Below, one piece after another: positions 32,077-41,992 of a DNA stretch of 64,000 bases. Every line of letters begins with the position of its first letter. Within the stretch, counting starts at the first letter, position 1. The stretch comes from Turnera subulata. Taxonomy: Eukaryota > Streptophyta > Magnoliopsida > Malpighiales > Passifloraceae. The translations under genes were made by a program, and so were the position numbers. Location of the stretch: assembly GCA_028386065.3 (NCBI GenBank), contig JAKUCV010001343.1, positions 1 to 64,000 on the forward strand, given 5' to 3'. The notes below the pieces were generated by a model. The model searched no databases. It had not been told where the DNA came from and saw nothing but the letters and a program-made list of their open reading frames with translations.

Positions 32077-32180
32077 GGATTAAAGCCTTTTTTCATCCTT
32101 GTGTTAGACCATAAAATTGAAAGTCATCCTTGTATTGGTTTTGGTCTGTTTTCATCCCTCTGTCCATGGGTTTTGGCTTA
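32077..32180. mobile_element. Half copy of the 30.4-kb MITE
   Basis: GGATTAAAGCCTTTTTTCATCC to GGGTTTTGGCTTA matches, in reverse complement, the right arm of the MITE at 30382-30637. The other arm is missing. Confidence 0.75.
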
Positions 32181-32203
32181 TATGTAGCACTTGGATCTTT
32201 TTC

Positions 32204-32569
32204 TTACTGTAGTTTTTTTTTTGATGAAAACGACCTTCTATTGATATTGGAAGTACAGAAGAAGCTAGCCATCAAAGAGAAGACTTCACTCTATAATTAC
32301 ACCACCCAGTGCAAAGGTAGAGACAGAGTTTCACCTAAACACACATACAAACATAAGGCAGCGTCTCCTTATACCAAAATCGATCTACACATTGGACCAT
32401 ACCAAGATAAAATACTCTGCGCCCGAATTAGAATGGCCGGCAGATCATAAACAAAATTGGGTTGCCATGCTTTAAACCAAATTAGAGCACCATCTCCAAC
32501 ATCCTATCCCACGCCACTTCTTTTTCTTCAAAAACCTTCTTATTCCTTGCTAGTTATATTACTGTAGTT
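32204..32569 (-). mobile_element. 5'-truncated LINE insertion with 11-bp target duplication
   Basis: TTACTGTAGTT is present at 32204-32214 and 32559-32569. Between them, on the minus strand, the end of a LINE ORF2 starts inside the ARNKKVFEEKEVAWDRML segment, runs into frame changes (then a WQPNFVYDLPAILIRAQSIL segment), and is followed by a 3' tail and a poly(A), seen as the T run at 32211-32222. A perfect duplication, a 5' truncation and an A tail are the marks of target-primed reverse transcription. Confidence 0.82.
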
Positions 32570-33379
32570 ATATATGTTTCTTCTATTGTACGCCATATGA
32601 TGCCAATTTTGCATGCTTTGTTAACTATGCAAAATTTTTCAAAGAGGAGATGAACTGTGAGAAAAATGAGGATAACGATGGTAATGATAAAGACTGTGGG
32701 ATTGTTGGCATGTTGCCTCAATTTAAGATAAATTTAGAGATTAAGGCAAGGTGCATATGTGATGATGATTCTATTATCTTTTTCTGGTTTGACAGGAACT
32801 TGTTTCTACAATTGAAGGGAAGAAGAAGGATTATGGAGGGAGTGGAAAATAAAGTTCATGGTGGTGAAGAATAAGGCAAACGATTTGGTCGTATTGTGAT
32901 ACCTACGGTACCAAGACTTTGAAGGATTATCTTGAAGGAGCCATGAAGATGTTTAAGGGTAGTGTGTACAGGTGTATATATATAGGTATCACCATTTGAT
33001 TTCTCTGCATTGCAGCTTTGCACTGTCAAATGCAATGCTTGTTCTCCTGCTTGCTTGTATTCTATCTTGTACATTCCTTATTTCTATTTGTCATGTATAT
33101 TTAATTTCTTTGTTTAACTGTCACCTAATTAAAGAGTGATAACATAGGTAGCTAACAGACTTGACCACACCATCCCACCAAGTATGCAGCAACATTAGGA
33201 CGAAATATGAAAAATATCCATATGCTTGATGATGATGGCCCTCCAAGAGAACATGGTAAAAGTTTTTCATGTAGTTTGTATGGATATGGTAATTATATGT
33301 ATGACAATGATACAAGTGCTAATTTGATTTAACCTTGATGGATTGAGCTAATTGTCTTTGTTTTTTTTTTTTTGTTTTG
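32570..33379. other. Decayed intron/spacer sequence
   Basis: No confident exon. Short frames with charged residues at 32650-32874 have no recognised family. Confidence 0.3.
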
Positions 33380-34240
33380 TAGACACTCAGGTACAAGAAA
33401 GTACAACTTCACCAAGATTATTGTTTGGGCACATTGTTTTGGGGTGCGTTAATTTGTATGGTTTTCCAAGTGATCTTCGTTTGACATCACTTGAAAAGGC
33501 TGATTTACGTTGATGCCCAAGAGTCACAGAACTTCCAAAGCTTCCTTCAACCATAAAAAACTTACATTTTGAAGGAAGTGGCATAAAGCAGGTAACAACA
33601 ACATCATGGGCATTTAGCCAGACTAAAGGCATTGTCTGTTGGCGAGATTTCAGTGAGTCTACCTAGCGAAATCGGTTTCTTAAGTTGTCTGGAACGGCCT
33701 GTTTTAGGTGCGGGCCAAAAATAGTAAGTATTCCTGATACAATTTGCAATCTTACTATAGACTTGTATGGTTGGAATGTTCATAAGTTGTCTGGAACGGC
33801 CTGTTTTAGGTGCGGGCCAAAAATAGTAAGTATTCCTGATACAATTTGCAATCTTACTATAGACTTGTATGGTTGGAATGTTCTTGCGAGACTCTTGAAT
33901 CTCTCCCTAATGGAATTGGGCAGTTGGAAAGATTGGAAGAACTTCTTTCGAAGGATGCTTCTTTGGAATTGGGCAGTTGGAAAGATAACGAGTCTTCCAA
34001 GTGATATAATTGGCAGGTTGACAAGTCTCACAGTACTTGATCTCTCGGGATGCTCTAAGCATAACGAGTCTTACGAAGAGCATATGTGTTCTTAAGAGTC
34101 TTGAGAGGCTTTATCTCAATCGTTGTGTAAACCTTAAGGGTTTGCCGAACCTTCTCACCCCTCTTGTATGGCTTACAAAAATTGATTTAGGTGGGGTGTA
34201 TGGAAATTGTGGTATTGGTAGTGGTCTCACTTCACAAGGG
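33380..34240 (+). pseudogene. TNL resistance gene, LRR region, decayed
   Basis: Leucine-rich repeat words are spread over shifting frames: LHFEGSGIKQ-like at 33570, SLPSEIGFLSCLE at 33655, GRLTSLTVLDLSGCSK at 34013, LKSLERLYLNRCVNLKGLPN at 34095. A 102-bp (34-codon) unit is tandemly duplicated at 33681-33782 and 33783-33884, and a 23-bp word is repeated at 33911 and 33964. Frame changes and stops make it non-coding. The LRR continues, after the second copia element, at 37999. Confidence 0.75.
33681..33884 (+). repeat. 102-bp tandem duplication in the LRR region
   Basis: The unit starting TAAGTTGTCTGGAACGGCCT begins at 33681 and again at 33783; the copies are identical until about 33882. The unit is 34 codons, so the duplication was in frame. 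Confidence 0.92.
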
Positions 34241-34313
34241 TGATGCGTCAGAGCCACAGGATGAGATTAGTCCGGCGGCTGACTGGATACTCTTCTAGGA
34301 AAAAAAAAAATGG
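34241..34313 (+). mobile_element. Possible SINE 3' end with A tail
   Basis: GGATGAGATTAGTCCGGCGG then GGATACTC and an 11-A run at about 34301-34311 resemble the 3' part of plant tRNA-derived SINEs of the Au type. No A/B boxes or target duplication were found, so this is a weak call. Confidence 0.35.
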
Positions 34314-34344
34314 AGCCAGTATTGAGTACTTCAGGGTGCCATCA

Positions 34345-34561
34345 TGTAAGTACATAAGGTTCCAGCTCAGTGATTAGATAATGATTGGCAGTTCTATTCT
34401 CGTCATGTAATCTTCATACTCATCCCTATAGTGTTTCAGTATCATTGTAACTCTTACCTTGTATGATAAGTATTATATCCATACTAATACAAATAACATA
34501 GACGGCCATCTGATTCAGTGTGCCTTTCACAAATACCTATTTGTGTTATATACATCTTATA
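34345..34561 (+). repeat. 5' LTR of the plus-strand Ale-type element
   Basis: 217 bp, starts TGTAAGTACATAAGG and ends ATACATCTTATA, directly before the primer site. Confidence 0.9.
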
Positions 34562-35517
34562 TGGTAGCGGAGCCCTCTTGCTCTACGGCTCATTCTTTTT
34601 CTGCCTGCAACTGTGTCAGCCACTGCTTCACATGTTTCCAACCCTCATCACTTTGTATCCATAAGCTTACCTGTACCAATTATGTTTTTTGGCGGGGTCA
34701 AATAGAGCCCTTTTTTGGCTGGACAAGGTCTTCTTGATTATGTCACAGGGGCTTTTCCATGTCCCCTGGCTACTATTATTTCTGATGCAGGTGTTCTTTC
34801 CTTCAATCCTGCATATTTGTAATGGGTTCAGCAGGATCAAGCCATCCTAAGTATTATTAACTCCTCCTTGTCTGTTGAGGTCTTTCCCACGGTTGTTGGC
34901 AAGCCCACATCCAAAGCTGTGTGGGATGCTATTATCATGCCTCTTGCCTCTCCTGATTATACTCGTCGCATGGCCATACATATGGCCCTTCAGAGTATTG
35001 TGCAATCCCCTGATGAACTTGCAGTCCGTTATCATAACCGTGCAAAGCGCATGGCTGATGAACTGGCGGCCACTGATCAACCTGTTCCTACTCTTGACTT
35101 GAACATCAGTGTTATTCGTGGTCTACAACCAGCCTTGAAAACTTTTGCGACCACCTTAACTGCTCATCAAGACCCCATTGAGTTTGAAGAACTCTAAAGT
35201 ATTTTATTGAATTATGAAATTCTTAATGGTGATCCTCTTAAAGCTGCTATCACTGCACCTGATGCTCCGGCGCCAGTTTTGCCCACTGCTCATGTTACTC
35301 AGAGGCAACCTTCTGTGGACACTCGTTCCAACAACCGTGGCCGAGGACGTGGCAATCGGCCTCATTATAGACAGAATTATGACAATCGTTCTGGTCGCAA
35401 TAATGACTCCAACAGGGTTTGGTGTCAGATGTGCACCAAGCTTGACCATACAGCGCATACATGTTATCAACGCCATGATGAATACTTTTCAGTTGTTGAT
35501 TCTGTAACACAGCCATA
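34562..35517 (+). pseudogene. Copia gag (Ale-type), plus-strand element
   Basis: Pieces in order: KLTCTNYVFWRGQIEPFFG at 34665, a SVEVFPTVVGKPTSKAVWDA block at 34868, RAKRMADELAATDQ, ISVIRGLQPALKTFATTL to a stop at 35195, a NGDPLKAAI stretch, an Arg/Gly/Asn-rich segment and a zinc knuckle WCQMCTKLDHTAHTCYQRHD near 35420-35480 (CCHC with Asp in place of the usual Gly). Frame changes at about 34720 and 35197. Confidence 0.8.
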
Positions 35518-35524
35518 AGCACCT

Positions 35525-37732
35525 CAATAGTGGTATCCTAACATTGGTGCAAGCCACCATGTCACTCCAGACCATCAAAATCTTCAGTCTTATCATGAAT
35601 ACTCCGGGAATGATTCCGTTCAAGTTGGCAATGGAAAAGATCTAACCATTAATGTTATTGGTAAGTCTTCTATACCTTCTACTACTCGTCCTCTTCATCT
35701 TCACAGTGTTCTTTATGTTCTTTCCATAACAAAATCTCTTCGTTCCGTACAACAGTTTGCAAAGACAATAATATCTTTTTTGAATTTCATACTACTACCA
35801 TTTTTTGTTATGGATCGGTGAACCAAGAGAATCATTCTCACAGACAGGAGTGATCATGGTTTATATTCCTTCTCTCCCACTTCATCACCACCTAATGCTG
35901 CTCTGTCTGTTGTTCGGGTAAGAGAAGAAGTCTGGCACTACCGCCTTGGGCATCCTCATCAAGCTATTCAACACCGCAACTTGGCGCGTTATCACCTCCC
36001 AGGAATCCTACATTCTCTCACTCATAAACACAGTCCCCTTGTACTACACCATAATCTGACCACTTACCTATTTCTGAATCCCTCAACCTCGACAGCCCTC
36101 AAACATTGACTCAAACACCATCTCCTTTACCCATCACTCCACCACCTCGCATGACTCTCCATCGCAATCCAAAGAAAGTAGAAAGGTTTTCACCATCCAA
36201 CTATATGGTTACTTCTTGTGTATTGCCAACAAAAGAACAATTGTCGTTCTTTGAGGCTTCAAAATTTTCAGAGTGGAGGGCAGCCATGGCTGAGGAATTC
36301 AATGCCCTCATTCATAACAACACATGGACTTTGGTTCCATATCGGACTGACATGAATGTTGTGGGTAATAAATGGGTTTTTTTTTAAGATCAAACGAAAA
36401 TCATCAGGAGAGGTGGAACGCTCTAAAGCCAGACTAGTGGCTAAAGGGTTTCACCAACGTGGAGTGGATTTTAAGGAGGTATTTAGTCCAGTGGTCAAAC
36501 CAAGCACAATTCGCGTTGCTTTGAGTCATGCTCTCACACACAATTGGCAGGTTCATCAGTTAGGCGTACGCAATGGGTTCCTCCATGGTATACTGCATGA
36601 AGTTGTCCACATGCAACAACCACAGGGATTTGTTGCTACTGACAAGGCTAATTTTGTGTGCAAATTGAACAAATCTCTGTATGGTCTTCGACAAACACCA
36701 CGAGCATGGTACACAAGGCTCAGTGATTTTCTGGTTGCTCAAGGGTTCACCATTTCCGAGTCTGATACCTCTCTCATGGTGTATCGTTCGCATGGAGTTA
36801 CTGTCTATGCACTTATTTACGTTGATGACATATTACTTATAGGCAATAATGCTGGGCATATTAGCAACTTGATTCAACAGCTTGGCAAGGAGTTCTCCAT
36901 CCGAAATCTTGGTTCAGTCAATTATTTCTTGGGGGTTGAGGCTGTTCAAAATTCTAATGGGTTTCTTCTCACTCAAGGAATGCATATCACTGATCTTCTG
37001 GCCAAAGCAGGAATGAAAGATTGTAAGGGTCTCCAAACACCAGCATCTACATCTACCAAACTGCAGAAAAATGCCGGCAAACCATTCTCCAATCCTACCC
37101 TGTATCGTCAGTTAGTGGGATCCTTACAATACCTTGGTTTCACATGCCCTTAAAGTATGTATGCTGTTGGAAAGGTAAGTCAGTTTATGCATGCCCCAAC
37201 AGAGGAACATTACACTGTTGTTAAAAAAATATTGTGATATCTCAAGCAAACTGCTTCTCATGGTCTTCAGTTGTATCAAAAATCCACAATTGACCTTCAA
37301 GTTTTCACTGATGCGGACTGAGGAGGTGGTCTTGATGTCCGGAAGTCGACGGGAGGATATTTGGTCTTCCTTGGTAGAAATTTGGTTTCATGGCCATCAC
37401 AAAAACAGAGGACAGTGGCCAGGTCCTCAACAAAAGCCGAATATAAAGCACTTGCCGATGGCAGTGCCAAGCTGTTATGGATATAGTCTCTCATGGGTGA
37501 ACTGAGTATTACAGTGCCCACAGTGCCCACTCCGACACTATGGTGTGACAACATCGGGGCAACTTACCTTAGTCACAATCCGTTCCATCACAATCGGACA
37601 AAACATGTGTCTCTTGATTATCAGTTTGTGCGTGATCAGGTGGCCTTTAGACAACTTCAGGTTCGGTTCATTCCCAAAGAAAGGGCAGACAACCTCACAA
37701 AAGCCTTGCTGTCCATGCGGTTTCCTTCATAA
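35525..37732 (+). pseudogene. Copia pol, integrase core deleted
   Basis: Protease-like GASHHVTPDHQNLQSYHEY at 35555; integrase zinc start VWHYRLGHPHQAIQHRN at about 35930. At about 35990-36100 the frame jumps to the linker before the reverse transcriptase, so the DDE core of the integrase is absent. The reverse transcriptase (36136-37150) is long and almost open, with a one-base slip in an 8-T run at 36380: MTLHRNPKKVERFSPSNYMV, then ARLVAKGFHQRGVDFKEVFS, KLNKSLYGLRQTPRAW, and YVDDILLIG at about 36818-36845. RNase H follows in shifted frames to 37732 (RTKHVSLDYQFVRDQV). It cannot integrate on its own. Confidence 0.82.
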
Positions 37733-37777
37733 GCACAAACTGAACCTGCAACCTCCCACGTTCAGTTTGCAGGGGGA

Positions 37778-37993
37778 TGTAAGCACATAAGATTCCAGCT
37801 CAGTGATAAGATAATGACTGACAGTTCTAGTCTCATCATGAAATCTTCATACTCATCCCTATAGTGTTTCAATATCATTGTAACTCTTACCTTGTATGAC
37901 AAGTATTGTATCATGCTAATATAAATAACACAGATAGCCACCTGATTCAGTGTGCCTTTCACAAATACCTATTTGTGTTATATACATCTTATA
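37778..37993 (+). repeat. 3' LTR of the plus-strand Ale-type element
   Basis: 216 bp, TGTAAGCACATAAG...CTTATA, about 93-94% like the 5' LTR by eye; target duplication CATCA follows. Confidence 0.9.
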
Positions 37994-37998
37994 CATCA

Positions 37999-38441
37999 TA
38001 TGACTTTCTAAACTAGAAAGGCTTTATCTCAAAGATTGCAAGAGACTTCGATGCATGCAACACCTTCCTGCTCGTTTGGAGATGTTGGATGCTGCCAATT
38101 GTAGTTCTCTAACATCTATTCCATCTACGTTAGCCAAAGGTTTGTGAGACAGCGTTTTAAATTTTGCAAATTGCTTCATGTTGGATGCTAGTAGTTTGAT
38201 TAGGAGGACTACGGGCAACCACATGTGGTTTTGGATCCATGGGGATGAAATCCCGCAATGGTTTGAATACAAAAACAGCAACAGTATTACTAATATTAAT
38301 GGATATTCTTCTTTTGTGGTCCCTTTTCTACATAGAGGACGGGGACGTATTTTTAGGAGTTTTTTTGCCTTTGTTCTTCAATATAAAATTTTTAAGGCTT
38401 TGTATTTTCTGTCGGAATATAAGAACGTCTTAGAATTTTGA
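37999..38441 (+). pseudogene. TNL resistance gene, last LRR and C-JID-like C-terminus
   Basis: Reads LERLYLKDCKRLRCMQHLPA, then RLEMLDAANCSSLTSIPSTL, LNFANCFMLDASSLIRR, and the jelly-roll start NHMWFWIHGDEIPQWFEYKN followed by SFVVPFLHRG. This is the post-LRR (C-JID) tail of TNL receptors (family IPGDEIPEWF). A stop at about 38150 and early end at 38441 break it. With the pieces at 25.07, 30.04, 30.77, 31.12 and 33.38 kb it gives the order NB-ARC, LRR, C-JID of one gene; the TIR part was not found. Confidence 0.8.
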
Positions 38442-38719
38442 GAAGCATTAAATATTTTTTTAATATTTATCCTTATTTAATTAACCAAAATAATTGGGTT
38501 TTGAGAAGCATTAATTAATTTTTTTCATGTTTATCCTTATTTAATTAACTAAAATAATTGGGATAATTTTTGTTTTTGAGATAATAGAAAGTCTAGGAAA
38601 GTAATATGAATACTAAAATTTAATGAGATTAGACTTATTTAATTTTTTTATGGATTGTGCAGAAATTTATCTTATATTGAGGCACAGAGGAAATAACATA
38701 AAGAAGCTGGATACAAAGA
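38442..38719. other. 3' flank of the resistance pseudogene
   Basis: Very AT-rich. A diverged 65-bp direct duplication with a TTTTGAGAAGCATTAA core starts at about 38439 and 38499. Confidence 0.4.
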
Positions 38720-38930
38720 CATGACTAGCGGAGCAACCCCCAACACATCCCACACCATCACTTCTGGCCTAATCTCGATGCATTCTACATTTTTTTCCTT
38801 GTTTTTGTAGATTAGTTGAGTTTAAAGTTCCAACTTTATCCATCGCTTGACAACTCAATTATGTGATTTGTCAAAAAAACAAATTTTATATGGATGGAGT
38901 TGCCTTTTTAATTTATTCATAGCTTCGTTT
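38720..38930 (-). repeat. Inverted copy of the sequence that flanks the large LTR element (empty site)
   Basis: Its reverse complement reads GCTATGAATAAATTAAAAAG and then GGCAACTCCATCCATATAAA without interruption. The left half matches 8710-8735 and the right half 20118-20310. So this copy is the locus without the 11.4-kb insertion. Confidence 0.8.
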
Positions 38931-39179
38931 TTAAATAATGATAATCTCCGGAAATTCGACCGAAAAAAAATTATCTCTGGAAATAGTCCATTGAAATTCT
39001 CATAGTAGTAGCTTGAGTGCATGGAGAATGGGTCAACTATCACCTCTAGTTTGAATGTCTTTTTTCCAGTGTGGTTGAGATTATCAAGAATATAAAATAA
39101 AAGGCACTGGGCTCCCTTCCATTTGTTTTCCTTTTTTTTTTTTGTTTCAAATTGGGGGCTCTCTTCTCTGGCATGCTAA
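38931..39179. other. Spacer
   Basis: No gene seen. Confidence 0.3.
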
Positions 39180-39180
39180 T

Positions 39181-39414
39181 CCTAGGAAAAGTTTTTTTTT
39201 TTCCCATTGTATCCCGGACCAGTCGACCTCTAAGGATATTAAAGGTACCAGACTAAATCCAACTCGACTCGGATGGCGCACCTAGGTAATGGTGGGTGAG
39301 TCTCCCAAATGAGGTTTTCTGCGTACACAAGGACTCGAACCCGATACCTCGCTTAAGCGGAACAAGTCGCTTACCACTTGAACCAACCTCAATTGGTTCC
39401 TAGGAAAAGTTTTT
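39181..39414 (-). mobile_element. tRNA-derived SINE with 16-bp target duplication
   Basis: CCTAGGAAAAGTTTTT is present at 39181-39196 and 39399-39414. Between them, on the minus strand, the element begins GAACCAATTGAGGTTGG. It has an A-box-like TGGTTCAAGTGG and a B-box GGGTTCGAGTCC about 40 bases later, and it ends in a short A run (T run on plus, 39197-39201). This is the usual layout of a plant SINE transcribed by RNA polymerase III. About 200 bp long. Confidence 0.85.
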
Positions 39415-40151
39415 GCGTATTGTTTTTGTTGACTTGCCTTACAGCAACCATGCCGTTTGATGCTTCACCAACCTCAAAGGTTTCTGTTCCAATACCAAAA
39501 CCATTTTCACTACCCTAAACCTAAACAACACAGATCATATTCAACACACTCCAACATGCACACCATTATATTTCTGCGGAACTTATTGAGACGAACTATA
39601 TTTTGAAGAGCCCAGATCAAGCCTTTCCTCGAGGGTGAAAGAGTGATAAGTCGAGTTGGTGAATCGCTAGTATTCATTGTCATCAAATTTAGGTTGAATA
39701 ATTAAGTCATGTTCGAGTTGAAAAATTTCATCCGAATTCTTCAATAAAGAAAATTATTTTTTTAATGCTATTTTGCAGCAGAAGTATATATACGTTATCT
39801 AAACACAGGAAAACATGGTTGCAGCCCTGAAGCAATTGTAGGTCCTATATATGTCAGATCTCATCTTTTGAGTTTATAATTTCAAACAGTTCTTGTTATC
39901 GAACATTCATTGTTATCATCACAATACATGAAAGTAAATGCAAATCATAAATATGTGTATTAATTTAGGGAAAAAAAAAAATAAGAGATTGGTACATAGG
40001 TCGATCTAAGCACACAACAGATCCACCACACTAGAATGACAGGCAACCAAAAAAAAACTACAATGAACCAAAGGAAAAATAGCATCAATAAAACGAAATG
40101 GAACCAAAAGGACATCATCCAGATCTTCAAGAAAAAAGGACCAGGTGCTGA
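39415..40151. other. Spacer 3' of the MADS-box gene
   Basis: No gene seen; AT-rich with an A run at 39969-39980. Confidence 0.35.
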
Positions 40152-40988
40152 TCACCAGAAGGCATTATTAGGGTTGCTACTACTGTCCCCAAAAGGCATC
40201 ATCATCTCATCCCCTCCACCAAACCCTAGAGTCTGATCCGTTGGAGGTGGGAGGGGATGAGGAAGAGGGCTCATGAAGTCCATGCGCCAGTTCTGCCTCT
40301 GGATATTCTCCACATTCACCCCAGAAGAAGCAGCAGCAGCAGAAGCAGGAGGTCTCTGATGATCACTCAGCGGCTGCTGCGGTGGTGGTGGGGGCTGGAC
40401 TTCTTGTTGCACCGGGCTAGGGACAGCGTCTCCTGATGAAACAACAGAGAGTGGTTCCACCTGCAAGGGCTGGGATGGAGCCGGTGGAGAAAGAGGAGGA
40501 GGAGGAACCCCACCATTCCTGAGGGTGTCACACCTGTTGGTGACATCCTTGAGGTAGTGGTTGATCATCCACATGAGATCGCTCAAGTCCAGCGTGGTCA
40601 ACTGCTGCAAGCTCTGGTTACCCGCAAGGATTTGGAACATGGCGTGAGTGACCTCCTTCTCCCTATTATCCTTGCACTGCTTCTTCAACTTCTCATCCGC
40701 CTTGGTGATCCTCTGCCGCAGGAAGCCCTCCTGGTTTACCATCCTCCTCCCTTGCTCCATCTCAGGCATTTGCCTGAACTGTGCCAGCACGTTCTGGACT
40801 CCATCAGGGGAAGGCCATGTGTCAGGTTCTGCCTCGTATGGGCTGTGAACAATGGCGCAGGCCTCTATTCCACACAGAGTGGTCAGCTCATCCATCTTCT
40901 TCATCAGGCCCTTCTTCCTCTTTTTGAATGTGGCCTTCCTCGCGGCATCATTGACGATGAAAGCAAGCTTCACTTTCTTTCTAGTCAT
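40152..40988 (-). CDS. Type I (M-gamma) MADS-box transcription factor, AGL80-like, 278 aa
   Basis: Nuclear transcription factor. AGL80-type proteins pair with other type I MADS proteins (AGL61 in Arabidopsis) and act in the central cell and endosperm. The single exon runs from ATG 40988 to the stop at 40152-40154. Residues 1-60 are the MADS domain: MTRKKVKLAFIVNDAARKAT, then FKKRKKGLMKKMDELTTLCG and an IEACAIVHSPYE strand, then the WPSP word seen in AGL80 relatives. A coiled-coil-like stretch with RRMVNQEGFLRQRI and KLKKQCKDNRE spans about 80-115. The C-terminal half is rich in Pro, Gln and Ser (PPPPPQQPLSDHQRP), and the tail is MMMPFGDSSSNPNNAFW. The lack of introns and the length fit the subfamily. 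No stop or frameshift is present. It stands alone between a SINE and a copia element. A TATA box is close upstream. AGL62 (M-alpha) is a less likely alternative. Confidence 0.92.
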   Translation of the reverse strand: MTRKKVKLAFIVNDAARKATFKKRKKGLMKKMDELTTLCGIEACAIVHSPYEAEPDTWPSPDGVQNVLAQFRQMPEMEQGRRMVNQEGFLRQRITKADEKLKKQCKDNREKEVTHAMFQILAGNQSLQQLTTLDLSDLMWMINHYLKDVTNRCDTLRNGGVPPPPLSPPAPSQPLQVEPLSVVSSGDAVPSPVQQEVQPPPPPQQPLSDHQRPPASAAAASSGVNVENIQRQNWRMDFMSPLPHPLPPPTDQTLGFGGGDEMMMPFGDSSSNPNNAFW

Positions 40989-41027
40989 GGCGTTTTCTTG
41001 ATGGTTTTTGGACTAAGCAGGGTGTGG

Positions 41028-41035
41028 TATATATA
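41028..41035 (-). promoter_or_regulatory. TATA box of the MADS-box gene
   Basis: TATATATA on both strands, 40-47 bases before the ATG. With the usual 25-35 base spacing the transcript would start only about 10-20 bases before the start codon. Confidence 0.6.
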
Positions 41036-41992
41036 GGAATTTTTTCTGGAGTGTACAATGTTATTATAATATGACAGGATTATGATTCGGGGGGTTGGTG
41101 GGTCTCCTGCTGGAAATGTTCATATACTAAACTGGCAAAATTAATTTTTTGTTCATCAGGAAATCTAGCTGGGTCTTCCCGAGTCTGTAATATTGATTAA
41201 GGTTTAAATCTAATCTAGTGGGTTGGTGAGAGTGTAATCTAATCTCTCAATGCCTCTCTGGATTACAATTGTTTGATTTTTTTTTTCAAATTTGCTTGTC
41301 GGTGGCTTATTCAGAAAATGAAAAGATTAATCTACCATATTTGCTCTCGTTACCATTTATATGTATATTATTTTTTAAAACATTATTATGCGCACAACTC
41401 ATTGTGAAATTACAGATTTTACTATATTTGCTCTCTTGCCATATTTAAAAAGGGGGTATTATACACACTATTCAATTTAAAATTACAAAACAATCCCATT
41501 ATCATGATATACAATTACAATTATAACATGAACACGCATTTCCAATTAATTTTATTGTATTGAGACAAATATAGGTAAAAGTTGTCTTTCTAATTAATGG
41601 TCAGACGTTAAATTTAATTTTAAGAGAATAGATCAATTTAGTGGACGACAAAACATATTTGAGATAAATTTTAGCAAATTTATTAAATTAGATATGTATG
41701 CAACATAAAAAAGGGGAGGAAATATTGCACAGATTCATACATTGAAAGAATATTGCATATTAGATTACAAAGGTGAAAAATTATCCCAAATCATATACAG
41801 TTAAAAATTGTAAAAACTATTGAACTAATATTTTTTTATAATTAGCTAATGAACTAATATAATAAATATAATCCAGAATTATTTACCACCGTGGCATCAT
41901 GAATTTATTGCATGTACTAAAACTAGCACTTTGAATAGATATTATGACAATGAATTACCACAACAATTCTTATTTGCATGGCAAGTTGTTTG
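41036..41992. other. Upstream region of the MADS-box gene
   Basis: Very AT-rich, with no gene or clear repeat end. Confidence 0.4.

Larger units (their letters stand above)
34345..37993 (+). mobile_element. Ty1/copia element (Ale-type), 3.65 kb, internally deleted
   Basis: LTRs at 34345-34561 and 37778-37993 (217 and 216 bp, TGTAAG...CTTATA). A primer-binding site (TGGTAGCGGAGCCC) starts at 34562 and a polypurine tract (GCAGGGGGA) precedes the second LTR. CATCA is duplicated at 34340-34344 and 37994-37998. It is a relative of the minus-strand element at 25.3-30.0 kb, and both lie in the same resistance pseudogene. Confidence 0.9.

Noticed and set aside
31783..32187. 134-codon plus-strand frame
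   Set aside because: It is made of a 66-bp tandem repeat and half a MITE; translation is Phe/Leu/Ile-rich because of AT content.
39330..39398. tRNA gene suggested by A-box and B-box words on the minus strand
   Set aside because: The acceptor and anticodon stems are not formed, and the unit ends in an A run and is flanked by a 16-bp duplication, so it is a SINE.
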